Shown here: positions 21,286-30,737 of the stretch, piece by piece
How the letters are laid out: the number at the start of each line of letters is the position of its first letter
Position numbering within the stretch: the stretch's first letter is position 1
Origin: JACIYW01 sp014359745
GTDB taxonomy: Bacteria > Pseudomonadota > Alphaproteobacteria > Rhodobacterales > Rhodobacteraceae
Direction of reading: 5' to 3'
Assembly: GCA_050433985.1 (NCBI GenBank)
Contig: JBNPWE010000001.1
Coordinates: 124,001 to 188,000 of the forward strand
DNA: 64,000 bases
Program-made: the position numbers and the translations under genes
The notes under the pieces: generated by a model
Databases searched by the model: none
Told to the model about the DNA's origin: nothing
The model's input: only the letters and a program-made list of their open reading frames with translations

Positions 21286-23239
21286 CCTCGCGGGGCACAG
21301 CGACCAGGTCGGCAAGATCCAGCATGATGCGGTTCATCTCGAAATCCTTGGGGGTATAGACGGCGGCCACCCCCAGCGATCGCAGATGGTCCGCGTCCGC
21401 CGCGGGGATGATGCCGCCCACGGTGACCGGGATGCGCAACCCCATTTCCGCCAGCCGGTCAAGCACATCGGCCACCAGCGCCATATGGCTGCCCGACAGG
21501 ATCGAAAGGCCGATCACATCGGCACCGGTATCGCGCGCGGCAGCGGCAATTTCGGCGGGGGTCTGGCGGATACCCGCGTAATGCATCTCCATCCCGCAGT
21601 CGCGGGCGCGGGACGCGATCTGTTCGGCGCCGTTGGAATGGCCGTCAAGGCCGGGCTTGGCCACCAGAAACCGCATGCGCCGCCCCAGCCGTGCCGAGAC
21701 GGCATCGACGGCGGCGCGCGCCTCGTCCAGGCCCTCGGTCCGGTTTGACGGGGCCGTGGCGACCCCGGTGGGGGCGCGGTATTCGCCAAAGGCGGCGCGC
21801 ATCTCTTCAGCCCATTCGCCGGTGGTGACACCGGCCCTTGCGGCCGCGATCGACGGCGGCATGATATTGGCGCCCGTGCGCGCGGCGGCGCGCACCGCGG
21901 CCAGCGCGGCCTCGATGGCCCGCTGGTCGCGCCCCTCCCGCCAGGCCTGAAGCCGGGATATCTGATCGGCCTCGGCGCCGGGATCGGCGGCCATGATCGC
22001 CTCGGGGCCCGATGTCAGCGGCGAGGTCGCGCCATCCTGCCAGCGGTTCACACCGACCACCACCGTTTCGCCCGCCTCGATCCGGGCAATACGTTCGGCA
22101 TTCGATTCGACCAGGCGGGTTTTCATGTACTCAATAGCGGCCACCGCGCCGCCCATGCCGTCAATGGCCGCAAGTTCGGCGCGCGCCCCCTCTTTCAGCG
22201 CCGCGACCTTGCGGTCCACCGCCGGGTTGCCATCGAACAGGTCGTCATATTCCAGCAGATCGGTTTCATAGGCGAGTATCTGTTGCATGCGCAGCGACCA
22301 TTGCTGATCCCAGGGGCGCGGCAGGCCCAGCGCCTCGTTCCAGGCGGGCAGTTGCACGGCCCGCGCGCGGGCGTTTTTCGAAAGCGTGACCGCCAGCGCC
22401 TCGAGCAAGATGCGATAGACGTTGTTTTCGGGCTGTTGTTCGGTCAGCCCCAGCGAATTGACCTGCACGCCATAGCGGAAGCGCCGGAATTTCGCGTCCT
22501 GCACGCCATAGCGGTGCAGACAGATCTCATCCCACAGATCGACAAAGGCGCGCATCTTGCACATCTCGGTCACAAAGCGGATGCCCGCGTTCACGAAGAA
22601 CGAAATCCGCCCGACCATCGCGGGGAAATCGTCGGCCGCCACCTTGCCACGCAGGTCGTCCAGCACCGCGCAGGCGGTGGCCAGCGCAAACGCCAGTTCC
22701 TGTTCGGGCGTCGCGCCCGCCTCTTGCAGGTGATAGGAACAGATGTTCATCGGGTTCCATTTGGGCAGATGCGCGCGGGTATAGGCCGCCACATCGGTGA
22801 TCATCCGCAAGCTGGGTTCGGGCGGGCAGATATAGGTGCCGCGCGACAGGTATTCCTTGATGATGTCGTTTTGCACCGTGCCTTGCAGGGCGGCCACATC
22901 CGCCCCCTGTTCCTCGGCCACCGCGATATAAAGGGCGAGCAGCCAGGGCGCGGTGGCGTTGATGGTCATCGAGGTGTTCATCTTGTCCAGCGGGATACCG
23001 TCGAACAGCATCCGCATGTCGCCCAGATGGCAGACCGGCACGCCGACCTTGCCCACCTCGCCGCGCGCCAGAATATGGTCGCTGTCATATCCGGTCTGGG
23101 TGGGCAGATCGAAGGCCACCGAAAGCCCGGTCTGGCCGCGCTCCAGATTGCCGCGATAAAGCGCGTTCGATTCGCGCGCCGTGGAATGACCGGCATAGGT
23201 GCGAAACAGCCATGGATTATCCCTTTGGGTGGTGGTCAT
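21275..23239 (-). CDS. ecm: (2R)-ethylmalonyl-CoA mutase
   Basis: Adenosylcobalamin enzyme that converts (2R)-ethylmalonyl-CoA to (2S)-methylsuccinyl-CoA in the ethylmalonyl-CoA pathway. The 654 residues contain the mutase barrel (from WLFRTYAGHSTARESNALYR through FDLPTQTGYDSDH and MTINATAPW) and a C-terminal B12-binding domain with the lower-ligand motif D-G-H-S-N-G in KPGLDGHSNGAEQIA. I separate it from methylmalonyl-CoA mutase by the N-terminal block and by its position next to ccr. The start is the ATG giving MTTTQRDNPW because AGGAG stands seven bases upstream; an upstream ATG is open but lacks this. The C-terminus is EAAE, inside a 12-base repeat array. Confidence 0.96.
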   Translation of the reverse strand: MTTTQRDNPWLFRTYAGHSTARESNALYRGNLERGQTGLSVAFDLPTQTGYDSDHILARGEVGKVGVPVCHLGDMRMLFDGIPLDKMNTSMTINATAPWLLALYIAVAEEQGADVAALQGTVQNDIIKEYLSRGTYICPPEPSLRMITDVAAYTRAHLPKWNPMNICSYHLQEAGATPEQELAFALATACAVLDDLRGKVAADDFPAMVGRISFFVNAGIRFVTEMCKMRAFVDLWDEICLHRYGVQDAKFRRFRYGVQVNSLGLTEQQPENNVYRILLEALAVTLSKNARARAVQLPAWNEALGLPRPWDQQWSLRMQQILAYETDLLEYDDLFDGNPAVDRKVAALKEGARAELAAIDGMGGAVAAIEYMKTRLVESNAERIARIEAGETVVVGVNRWQDGATSPLTSGPEAIMAADPGAEADQISRLQAWREGRDQRAIEAALAAVRAAARTGANIMPPSIAAARAGVTTGEWAEEMRAAFGEYRAPTGVATAPSNRTEGLDEARAAVDAVSARLGRRMRFLVAKPGLDGHSNGAEQIASRARDCGMEMHYAGIRQTPAEIAAAARDTGADVIGLSILSGSHMALVADVLDRLAEMGLRIPVTVGGIIPAADADHLRSLGVAAVYTPKDFEMNRIMLDLADLVAVPREAAE

Positions 23240-23589
23240 CTGGGGCTCCTGCAACTCATGGTGGGTTTTGGCGCGACACATTATTACTGAAACAACCTAT
23301 TAACGGGAATTTTGTGATCTTGTCAATTCGCTGCGACGCGGCATCGGGCCGCGCGGTGGCAGATCCGCCAACGCGCCAAACCCCGCACAAAAGCCCTGCA
23401 ACCCCGCCGATATCGCGCATGGATCCCGGCCACCGCAGCCGCACCGCACCTCGCGCATTTCATCCGTGCAATCTTGCGGGCAGGAACCCGCCGTTTTCGG
23501 GCACGCTGCCCGGATTGTTTTGCATTGAACCGATGCGCCCTACATGACACATCATCCGATATATTTCTGATAAAGGTTTGCCGCGAGTG
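23240..23589. other. Divergent ecm/tamA intergenic region
   Basis: About 350 bases without a convincing gene. It must hold the promoters of ecm (leftward) and tamA (rightward). A degenerate CTGC-GAC-GCGG dyad (23331-23341, seven of eight bases match the CTGC dyads) lies about 92 bases upstream of ecm. An AT-rich stretch (ATATATTTCTGATAAAGG) sits just before tamA. No repeat or clear terminator was seen. Confidence 0.5.
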
Positions 23590-25422
23590 ATGACAAAGCG
23601 CCACGCCCCGACCCGCCCCCTGAAATCCGGGCAGACCGTTGCGCGGGCGGTTGCGGGCGCCATGGCGCTTGCCGCCGTATCCGGCCCGGCGCTGGCGCTT
23701 GACAGCCTGGTTTTCGAGTTGCCCGGATCGGCCCGCGATCTGCGCGCCCCGCTTGCCGAAGCCTCGCAGCTTGCCGCCGCCAATCGCGCGGGCACCACCG
23801 ACAGCCATGAAGTGTTTTCCGCCGCGCTGTCGGATTATGAACGGCTGGTGACCACGCTTTACGCGCGGGGGTATTATTCAAGCGTCATCCACATCCGCAT
23901 TGACGGGCGCGAGGCGGCGGAAATTTCTTCGCTGAATGTTCCCGATGAAATCCGCGACATCGTGGTCAGCATCGATCCCGGCCCGCTGTTTCGCTTTGGC
24001 ACCGTCTCTGTCGGGCCGCTGGCAAAGAATACCGTGCTGCCCGAAGGCTTTGCGCCGGGAAAGAAGGCCCGCAGCCCGGTGATCGGTGCGGCGGCAACCG
24101 CGGGCGTGGCGGGCTGGCAGGTGCTGGGCTATCCCAAGGCGAAACTGGCGGGGCAAACCGTGATCGCCGATCATGCGACCCACAGGATCGACGCGGACCT
24201 GACCCTTGCCCCCGGCCCGCAACTGCGCTTTGGCGATTTCAGCTTTACCGGCGCCGAAGGGGTGCGCAACGGGCGGGTGCGCGCCATTGCCGGCGTGCCC
24301 CGCGGCAAGCTGTTCACCCCCGACAATCTTTCGCGCGTCAACACCCGCCTGCTGCGCAGCGGCGCATTCAAATCGGTCAGCCTGCGCCAGGCAGAGGTGC
24401 CCAATCCCGATGGCACCCTTGATCTTTCCGCCACCCTGATCGAGGAAAAGCCACACCGCATCGGCTTCGGCGGCGAGATTGCCTCGCTCGACGGGGCCAC
24501 GGTGTCGGGCTACTGGTTGCACCGCAACATTCTGGGCGGCGCCGAACGCCTGCGCCTTGATGGAGAGATCAGCGGCATCGGCGCCCAACAGGGCGGCACC
24601 GATTTCAAGTTCGGCGCCACGGTGACCCGCCCCGCAACCTTCGATCCCGATACCGCGCTGTCGCTGGGCGCGACGGTGGCGCGGCTGAACGAAGAGGATT
24701 TCAATTCCTACAATTACGGCGTGAACGTCGGGCTGGAACATATCTTTTCGAAATCGCTGACCGGGACGGTCGGCCTTGCCTTCGACTATTCCGATGTGAC
24801 CGATTCCACCGGCTCGACCACGTTCAAGACGCTGTCGCTGCCCGTCGGCCTGATCTGGGACAAGCGCGATGTGGCCCTGAACGCCAGCAAGGGCTTTTAC
24901 ATCAACGCCCGGCTGACGCCCTTCACCGATATCGGCGACAGCACCCTTGGCACGCGGGCCTATGCCGATACGCGGGCCTATCAGGGTTTCGCCGACAAGC
25001 GTTTCGTGCTGGCCGCGCGCGCGCAGGCCGGTTCGATCCTGGGCGCCGATCTGCGCGACACCCCGCGCGACATGCTGTTCTATTCGGGCGGTCCGGGCAC
25101 GGTGCGCGGCCACCCGTACCAATCGCTGGGGGTTTTCGTGCTTAGCCCCACCCAACGCAGCGGCGGGCGCAGCTTTTTCGCGACATCGGCAGAGGTGCGC
25201 GTGGGCGTCACCGATACGATCGGTGTCGTGGGCTTTTACGACGCGGGCTTTGTGGGCGCGGGGGAGCTGTTCGATCAGGGCGGCAACTGGCATTCGGGGG
25301 CCGGGATGGGCATGCGCTATAACACCGGGATCGGCCCGATCCGCCTTGATCTGGCGCTGCCCGTATCGGGTGACGGCGGCGAGGGGCTGCAATTCTATAT
25401 CGGCATAGGGCAGGCATTCTGA
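23590..25422 (+). CDS. tamA: Translocation and assembly module outer membrane protein TamA
   Basis: Omp85-family outer membrane protein that works with TamB in inserting certain outer membrane proteins and in lipid transport between membranes. The 610-residue precursor has a signal peptide ending at ALALDSLVFELPG, then POTRA-type domains (about 40-290) and a C-terminal 16-strand barrel. The barrel region contains the Omp85 lid-lock type block GGPGTVRGHPYQSLGV (VRG[FHY]) and ends in a Phe (QFYIGIGQAF), the usual outer membrane signature. Candidate starts are ATG here, GTG at 23587 and TTG at 23578; I chose ATG. It overlaps tamB by one base (TGATG), so the two are translationally coupled. Confidence 0.93.
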   Translation: MTKRHAPTRPLKSGQTVARAVAGAMALAAVSGPALALDSLVFELPGSARDLRAPLAEASQLAAANRAGTTDSHEVFSAALSDYERLVTTLYARGYYSSVIHIRIDGREAAEISSLNVPDEIRDIVVSIDPGPLFRFGTVSVGPLAKNTVLPEGFAPGKKARSPVIGAAATAGVAGWQVLGYPKAKLAGQTVIADHATHRIDADLTLAPGPQLRFGDFSFTGAEGVRNGRVRAIAGVPRGKLFTPDNLSRVNTRLLRSGAFKSVSLRQAEVPNPDGTLDLSATLIEEKPHRIGFGGEIASLDGATVSGYWLHRNILGGAERLRLDGEISGIGAQQGGTDFKFGATVTRPATFDPDTALSLGATVARLNEEDFNSYNYGVNVGLEHIFSKSLTGTVGLAFDYSDVTDSTGSTTFKTLSLPVGLIWDKRDVALNASKGFYINARLTPFTDIGDSTLGTRAYADTRAYQGFADKRFVLAARAQAGSILGADLRDTPRDMLFYSGGPGTVRGHPYQSLGVFVLSPTQRSGGRSFFATSAEVRVGVTDTIGVVGFYDAGFVGAGELFDQGGNWHSGAGMGMRYNTGIGPIRLDLALPVSGDGGEGLQFYIGIGQAF

Positions 25423-28400
25423 TGCGGGTTTTGGCGTTCTTGTTGTGTCTGCTGCCCGGTATCGCGCTGGGTCAAGGCGATGATCGCGGCTTTCTGGTTG
25501 GCCTGCTGGAAGATAACCTGTCCAGCCCCGGACGGCAGGTCACCATCAACGGCTTTGCCGGGGCGCTGTCGTCGCAGGCCACGATTGACGAAATCCTGAT
25601 CGGCGACAGGGATGGAACCTGGCTGACACTGCGCGGGGCCACGCTGGATTGGAACCGTGCCGCCCTGTTGCGCGGCCGGGTCGAGGTGAACGAGCTGTCG
25701 GCGCGTGAAATCATCATCGCCCGCCCGCCGATTCCGCCCGAAGGCATCGATCCCCCCCCCGCCGCCGCGCCGGGGTTTTCGCTGCCCGATTTGCCGGTAT
25801 CGATCCGCGTCGATGCGCTGCGCGTCGATAGGGTAGAGCTGGGCGCGCCGGTGCTGGGACAGGCGGCGGTGATGCGGCTGCGCGCCTCGGCCACGCTGGC
25901 CGATGGGGCGGGCACGGCCACGCTGAACCTGACCCGCACCGACGGCAGGCGCGCGCAGATCGCCTTTGATGGCGGATATGACAACGCGACCGGGCAGTTG
26001 CGCGTCGATCTTTCGGTGGTTGAGGGGGCGGGCGGTTTGATCGCCGGGATCACCGGCCTGCCCGGCGCGCCGCCCCTTGAACTGAGTGTGGCGGGCACCG
26101 GGCCACTGTCGGCCTATGGGGCCGACCTGCGTCTGGCCACTGCCGGGCGGGAACGCCTGACAGGGCGCATCGATCTGGGCACTACCGAAGGCGACGGCGG
26201 CCAGACCTTTCGCGCCGCGCTTGGGGGCGATATCGCGGCGCTGGTGGCGCCGGATTATCGCGCGTTCTTTGGCCCCGACATCGCGTTGGATGTGGCCGGT
26301 GTGTCGCAGCCCGACGGGCGGGTTGACATCTCGGCCCTCGATCTGCGCACCGCTGCCTTGTCGCTGTCGGGCAGGATCGGCATCGCCGCCGGGGGGCTTC
26401 CCGATCTTCTGGATGTGACGGGCACGATTGCCGCGCAAGATGGCGGCGCGGTTCTGCTGCCGCTTTCGGGCGATCCGACGCGGCTGGGGCGCGCCGATTT
26501 CAACCTCAGCCTCGGCAACGGCGCCGATCCCGATGCGCTGCACCTGACCACGCGGATCACCGGGCTTGACCGCACAGATATCGCCATTGCCGCGCTGACG
26601 CTGACCGGCAACGGCACCCTGACGCGCGGCCCCGACGCGCTGGACATGGCGCTTGATTTTGCCGCGACCGGGCTTGCCCCCACCGACCCGGCCCTTGCCA
26701 CCGCCCTTGGGCCCCGGATCGCCGGCACCGCGACGGTGCAATGGACCACGGGCACGCCGGTGCAGGTGCCCGCGCTGCGGCTGGCCGGGGGGGGGTATGC
26801 GATCCACCTGTCCGACCTCAGCTTTGCGGGTGTGGAACAGGCGGGGCGGATATCGGGCGCTGCGCGGGGCCGGTTGGATGACCTGTCGCAGTTTTCGGCG
26901 CTGGCGGGCCGTTCGCTGGGCGGCGCGGCCGATCTGGTGGTCAACGGCAGCTATGCGCCGCTGTCGGGCGCGGGCGATATTGATCTGGCGCTGACCGGGC
27001 AGGATCTGGGCGTCGGAATTGCCGAGGTGGACAGCCTGTTGACCGGCCAATCGCGCGTGGCCCTTTCAGTGCTGCGCGATCAGACCGGCACCACCTTGCG
27101 CAATCTGGCGATCAACGCCCGCACCCTTGACCTGCGGGCCAGCGGCAGCCTGACGCCGGGCGCGGGCGATGTGACGGCCGATCTGAAATTCACCGATCTG
27201 GCGGCGCTTGGCCCGGCCTATGGCGGTGCGCTTGACGCCTCGGTGCGGGTCATCGGCACCGCCGATGGCCTGCGCACCATCACCGCGACCGCGCGGGGCG
27301 ACGCGCTGAAAACCGGCATCCCCGAGGTGGACGGGCTGCTGGCCGGGCCATCAACCATCGATGTGAAGGCCACGCAGCGCGGCGAGGTGATCAGCGTCGA
27401 AACCCTTGCGATAAACGCCACCACGCTGGCGCTGACCGCCACCGGCACCGTCGATCCGGGGCGCAGCGACCTGACCGCCGATCTGGAGTTTTCCGATCTC
27501 TCGGTCATGGGCGGCCGCTATCGCGGGGGGCTGAGCGCACAGGCGCGCCTGACCGAGGCAGGGGCCACGCGGCACCTGGGCCTGAACGCCACGGGAACCG
27601 CGTTGGCCATCGGGCAGCCACAGGCCGACGCCATCTTGCGCGGCACCTCGACCCTTGCGCTTGACCTGACCGAAGAGGCCGGGCGCATCACCGTCACCAG
27701 GGCCGACCTGACCAACCCGCAACTGACGGCACAGGCCACCGCCGATCTGAACGGCGCCGACCGGCAGGCGACATTTTCGGCGCGGCTGGCCGATCTGGGG
27801 CTGCTGGCCCCAGGCCTGACCGGGCCGCTGACCGCCGAAGGCCGCGTGAACGGCGACGCCGCGGGCTATGACGTGGATATCAAGGCCAGTGGTCCGGGGG
27901 GCATCGAGGCCACCGTCAACGGCACCGTCGCCGCGGATTTTTCCACGGCCGATCTGGGCATTGCCGGCACGCTGCAAACCGCGCTTGCAAACCCGTTCAT
28001 CGCGCCCCGCCTGATCGACGGTGCGGCGCGCTTCGATCTGCGCCTCAACGGCGCGCCAGGGCTTGGCGCGCTTTCGGGGCGGGTAACGGTGCCCGGCGCG
28101 CGGCTTGTCGATCCGGGCAGCCGCATCAATCTGCAAAACCTGAATGTTGTTGTTGATCTTGGCGGCGGGCGGGCCGATCTGGCCGTTCAGACCGATGTGG
28201 AAACCGGGGGGCGCATCCTGCTGTCGGGCCCCGTGTCGCTTGCCGCGCCCTATAACGGCGACCTGAAGCTGGTGCTTGACAAGGTGGTGCTGGTCGATCC
28301 CGAACTTTACCGCACCGAATTGCGCGGTGATGCGGCGATCACCGGCCCGCTGACCGGGGGCGGCCTGATCTCGGGCACGATCCGGCTGGGCGAGACGGAA

Positions 28401-29243
28401 ATCCGCGTTCCCTCAACCGGCTTTGGCAGCGCGGGGGCAGTGGCGGGCCTGCAACACATCAACGAACCCACCCCCGTTCAACAGACGCGCGCGCGCGCCG
28501 GTCTGATCGAAACGCCGGGCGCCGATACGAAAACCGCCCCCGCACGCCCGTTCCGCCTGGACGTGCGTATCCGCGCGCCGCAGCGGATTTTCATACGCGG
28601 CCGGGGGCTTGACGCCGAAATGGGTGGCGATCTGCGGGTGACGGGCACCACCAGTGATATCATCCCGGTCGGCGGTTTCGATCTGATCCGCGGGCGGCTG
28701 AACATTCTGGGCCAGCGGTTCACCCTGGATGACGGATCGGCGCTTTTGCAGGGTGAACTGATACCGTATATCCGGCTGACCACATCGACCACCACGCCCG
28801 ATGTCACCGCCACGATCAACGTCGAAGGGCCGGCCGACGACCCGAAGATCACCTTCTCCTCGACCCCCGAACTGCCCGAGGAAGAGGTGCTGGCGCAGAT
28901 CCTGTTCGGCCGGAATCTCAGCACGATTTCCGCCTTTCAGGCCCTGCAACTGGCCAATGCGGTGGGCACGCTTAGCGGCAGTCAGGGCGAGGGGGTGGTC
29001 AGCCGCCTGCGGCAGGGTTTCGCGCTGGATGATTTCGACGTGACCACCGATGCCGAGGGCAACACCGGCGTGCGGGCAGGCAAATATATCAGCAGGCGGA
29101 TCTATACCGATGTGGCCGTCGACGCGACCGGGCGCAGCGAGTTGAACCTGAACATCGATGTCACCAAATCGCTCAAGGCGCGCGGATCGGTGGCCAATGA
29201 CGGCAGCACCGGCCTTGGCATGTTCTTCGAGCGCGATTACTGA
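25422..29243 (+). CDS. tamB: Translocation/assembly module protein TamB
   Basis: Large AsmA-like/TamB bridge protein, 1273 residues, anchored in the inner membrane by an N-terminal segment (MRVLAFLLCLLPGIALGQG) and spanning the periplasm as a long beta-groove. Many short repeated strand motifs such as ARTLDLRASGSLTPG, NATTLALTATGTVDPG and LTADLEFSDL fit this architecture. The C-terminal DUF490/TamB domain shows FDLIRGRLNILGQRFTLDDG and EEVLAQILFGRNLS, which are family hallmarks, and the chain ends GSVANDGSTGLGMFFERDY. The internal quasi-repeats are about 90 residues apart. It forms an operon with tamA; together they serve outer membrane assembly and phospholipid traffic. Confidence 0.95.
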   Translation: MRVLAFLLCLLPGIALGQGDDRGFLVGLLEDNLSSPGRQVTINGFAGALSSQATIDEILIGDRDGTWLTLRGATLDWNRAALLRGRVEVNELSAREIIIARPPIPPEGIDPPPAAAPGFSLPDLPVSIRVDALRVDRVELGAPVLGQAAVMRLRASATLADGAGTATLNLTRTDGRRAQIAFDGGYDNATGQLRVDLSVVEGAGGLIAGITGLPGAPPLELSVAGTGPLSAYGADLRLATAGRERLTGRIDLGTTEGDGGQTFRAALGGDIAALVAPDYRAFFGPDIALDVAGVSQPDGRVDISALDLRTAALSLSGRIGIAAGGLPDLLDVTGTIAAQDGGAVLLPLSGDPTRLGRADFNLSLGNGADPDALHLTTRITGLDRTDIAIAALTLTGNGTLTRGPDALDMALDFAATGLAPTDPALATALGPRIAGTATVQWTTGTPVQVPALRLAGGGYAIHLSDLSFAGVEQAGRISGAARGRLDDLSQFSALAGRSLGGAADLVVNGSYAPLSGAGDIDLALTGQDLGVGIAEVDSLLTGQSRVALSVLRDQTGTTLRNLAINARTLDLRASGSLTPGAGDVTADLKFTDLAALGPAYGGALDASVRVIGTADGLRTITATARGDALKTGIPEVDGLLAGPSTIDVKATQRGEVISVETLAINATTLALTATGTVDPGRSDLTADLEFSDLSVMGGRYRGGLSAQARLTEAGATRHLGLNATGTALAIGQPQADAILRGTSTLALDLTEEAGRITVTRADLTNPQLTAQATADLNGADRQATFSARLADLGLLAPGLTGPLTAEGRVNGDAAGYDVDIKASGPGGIEATVNGTVAADFSTADLGIAGTLQTALANPFIAPRLIDGAARFDLRLNGAPGLGALSGRVTVPGARLVDPGSRINLQNLNVVVDLGGGRADLAVQTDVETGGRILLSGPVSLAAPYNGDLKLVLDKVVLVDPELYRTELRGDAAITGPLTGGGLISGTIRLGETEIRVPSTGFGSAGAVAGLQHINEPTPVQQTRARAGLIETPGADTKTAPARPFRLDVRIRAPQRIFIRGRGLDAEMGGDLRVTGTTSDIIPVGGFDLIRGRLNILGQRFTLDDGSALLQGELIPYIRLTTSTTTPDVTATINVEGPADDPKITFSSTPELPEEEVLAQILFGRNLSTISAFQALQLANAVGTLSGSQGEGVVSRLRQGFALDDFDVTTDAEGNTGVRAGKYISRRIYTDVAVDATGRSELNLNIDVTKSLKARGSVANDGSTGLGMFFERDY

Positions 29244-29259
29244 CGCCCTTCGCACAGGC

Positions 29260-29281
29260 CGCGCCTCTGCCGCGCCTCTGC
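29260..29281 (+). repeat. Two tandem 11-base units after tamB
   Basis: CGCGCCTCTGC occurs twice without a gap, 17 bases past the tamB stop codon, in the short convergent gap before the YihY gene. A third partial copy (CGCC) follows. Confidence 0.7.
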
Positions 29282-29316
29282 CGCCAACCGCCCGAACCCG
29301 ACAACCGCCGCGCCGA

Positions 29317-30204
29317 TCAGGTATCGCGCGCGGCGCGTTGATCCATCTCGGCGTTCAGGCAGGCGCCCAGCAGCACCACGAAGGCGCCGATATAGAACCA
29401 CATCAACAGCGCGATAACCGCCCCGATTGATCCGTAAACCTCGTTATAACTGCCGAAGTTCTGAAGGTAGTACGAAAACCCGATCGATGCCGCCGCCCAC
29501 ACCACCACCGCCAACACCACCCCCGGAACCACGCGGTGCGGCGGCCCACCCGCGCCATGGTTGGGCCCATAGCGATAGATCAGCGTCAGCCCCAGCACCA
29601 GGATGCCCAGCGCCACGATCCATGGCACCACCGCCAAAAGTGGCCCCGCCAACGGCCCCAGCGGAACCAGCGCCAGCAGGATCGGCACCACGATAACCGC
29701 CAGCAGCGCCACCAGAACCACCGCCACCAGCGCCACCGTCAACCCCAGCGCCGACAGAACCTGCCACAGGCCGCCGCGGTTGTCGGCCCCGTATATGGCG
29801 TTCAGCCCGCGTTGCAGCGCCGAAACCCCGGCCCGCGCCGACCAAAGCGCCGCACCGGTTGACACGATCGACGCCCAGCCAAGCGTGCTTTGATTGGTCG
29901 CCAGCAACGCGGTCACCTGCGCATTCAGCAGGTTATAGGCCTGATCCGGGGTGAATTCCCGCAACAGGTCCATCTGCTCGGTGATGACTACGGGATCGGC
30001 CATGAAACCAAACAGCGCGATCACCGCCGCCAGCCCCGGAAACACCGCAAGGATCGAAAAAAACGCAACCCCCGCCGAAATCAGCCCGACATTGCGTTTG
30101 CCCAACCGCATGAATACCCCGATGGAAACGCGCAGCGCCAACACCACCTCGGCCATGATCCGGCGCGGGAGCGGTTCGGGGATCGGGGTTTCAGCCTCTG
30201 TCAC
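29317..30204 (-). CDS. YihY/BrkB family inner membrane protein
   Basis: A 295-residue protein with about six predicted membrane segments. The blocks ISAGVAFFSILAVFPGLAAVIALFG, LWSARAGVSALQRGLNAIYG, PGVVLAVVVWAAASIGFSYYLQNFGSYNEVYGSIGAVIALLMWFY and GACLNAEM are the standard YihY/BrkB pattern (once misnamed ribonuclease BN). Its function is still uncertain; some homologues have been associated with virulence or with lipid and envelope traits. The gene begins three bases after the H-NS-like gene stops, so both sit in one operon and may share regulation. Confidence 0.93.
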   Translation of the reverse strand: MTEAETPIPEPLPRRIMAEVVLALRVSIGVFMRLGKRNVGLISAGVAFFSILAVFPGLAAVIALFGFMADPVVITEQMDLLREFTPDQAYNLLNAQVTALLATNQSTLGWASIVSTGAALWSARAGVSALQRGLNAIYGADNRGGLWQVLSALGLTVALVAVVLVALLAVIVVPILLALVPLGPLAGPLLAVVPWIVALGILVLGLTLIYRYGPNHGAGGPPHRVVPGVVLAVVVWAAASIGFSYYLQNFGSYNEVYGSIGAVIALLMWFYIGAFVVLLGACLNAEMDQRAARDT

Positions 30205-30207
30205 CGG

Positions 30208-30531
30208 TCATTGGCCGATTTTCAGGTCGTCCAGGGTTTTTCCCTGCGCCAGCGCATCAATAACCCAATGCGGCTTGCGCCCCCGCCCCGTCCAGGTTTG
30301 CGCCGGATTGGCGGGGTTTGCATATTTCGGCACCGCCGGTTTGCGGGATTTCGCCGCGGTTTGTTCAGCCAGTTCCGACAGGGTAAACCCCAGATCGTGC
30401 GCCATCTCTTCCAGTTTCAGGCGCGCTTCGGATTTTTTTCGGGCCTCGAACGTGGCAATTGCCTTTTCGACATCCTTGCGCAGGGCGCGCAATTCTTTCA
30501 AGGACAGGTTTTCAAGATCTGGTTGCAGCAT
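30208..30531 (-). CDS. H-NS family DNA-binding protein (HvrA-like)
   Basis: A 107-residue nucleoid protein. The N-terminal half (LSLKELRALRKDVEKAIATFEARKKSEAR) is a predicted coiled coil for oligomerisation, and the C-terminal half carries the H-NS DNA-binding signature PAQTWTGRGRKPHWV, in which the T-W-x-G-x-G-R-x-P loop inserts in the minor groove of AT-rich DNA. The nearest known type is HvrA of Rhodobacter, which tunes photosynthesis genes to low light, but nucleoid proteins of this family have several paralogues and the target set here is unknown. AGGGGAAAAA stands before the ATG. It is divergent from the patatin gene, with a CTGC dyad between them. Confidence 0.88.
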   Translation of the reverse strand: MLQPDLENLSLKELRALRKDVEKAIATFEARKKSEARLKLEEMAHDLGFTLSELAEQTAAKSRKPAVPKYANPANPAQTWTGRGRKPHWVIDALAQGKTLDDLKIGQ

Positions 30532-30663
30532 TTTTTCCCCTGGGGTTGCGTTTTTTCAGGATATCAGACTCATCGCGAAATCGGCAAGAGAAATACAATT
30601 CCGCCGCCCGGTACGCAACACCACGTGCCGAACCCGGTGCAACTATCCGTGTTTTGACCTCTA

Positions 30664-30674
30664 CTGCAATGCAG
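30664..30674. promoter_or_regulatory. CTGC-AAT-GCAG dyad between the H-NS-like gene and the patatin gene
   Basis: An exact CTGC-N3-GCAG dyad followed by CAT, the same GCAGCAT continuation seen upstream of pyc and ccr. It is 63 bases before the patatin start and 133 before the divergent H-NS-like gene, so the patatin is the likelier target. Confidence 0.5.
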
Positions 30675-30737
30675 CATATGGTGCCGCAGATGGTGATGTT
30701 ACCGGATTATCCGGGATGATGTTTCAAAGGATTTGCA

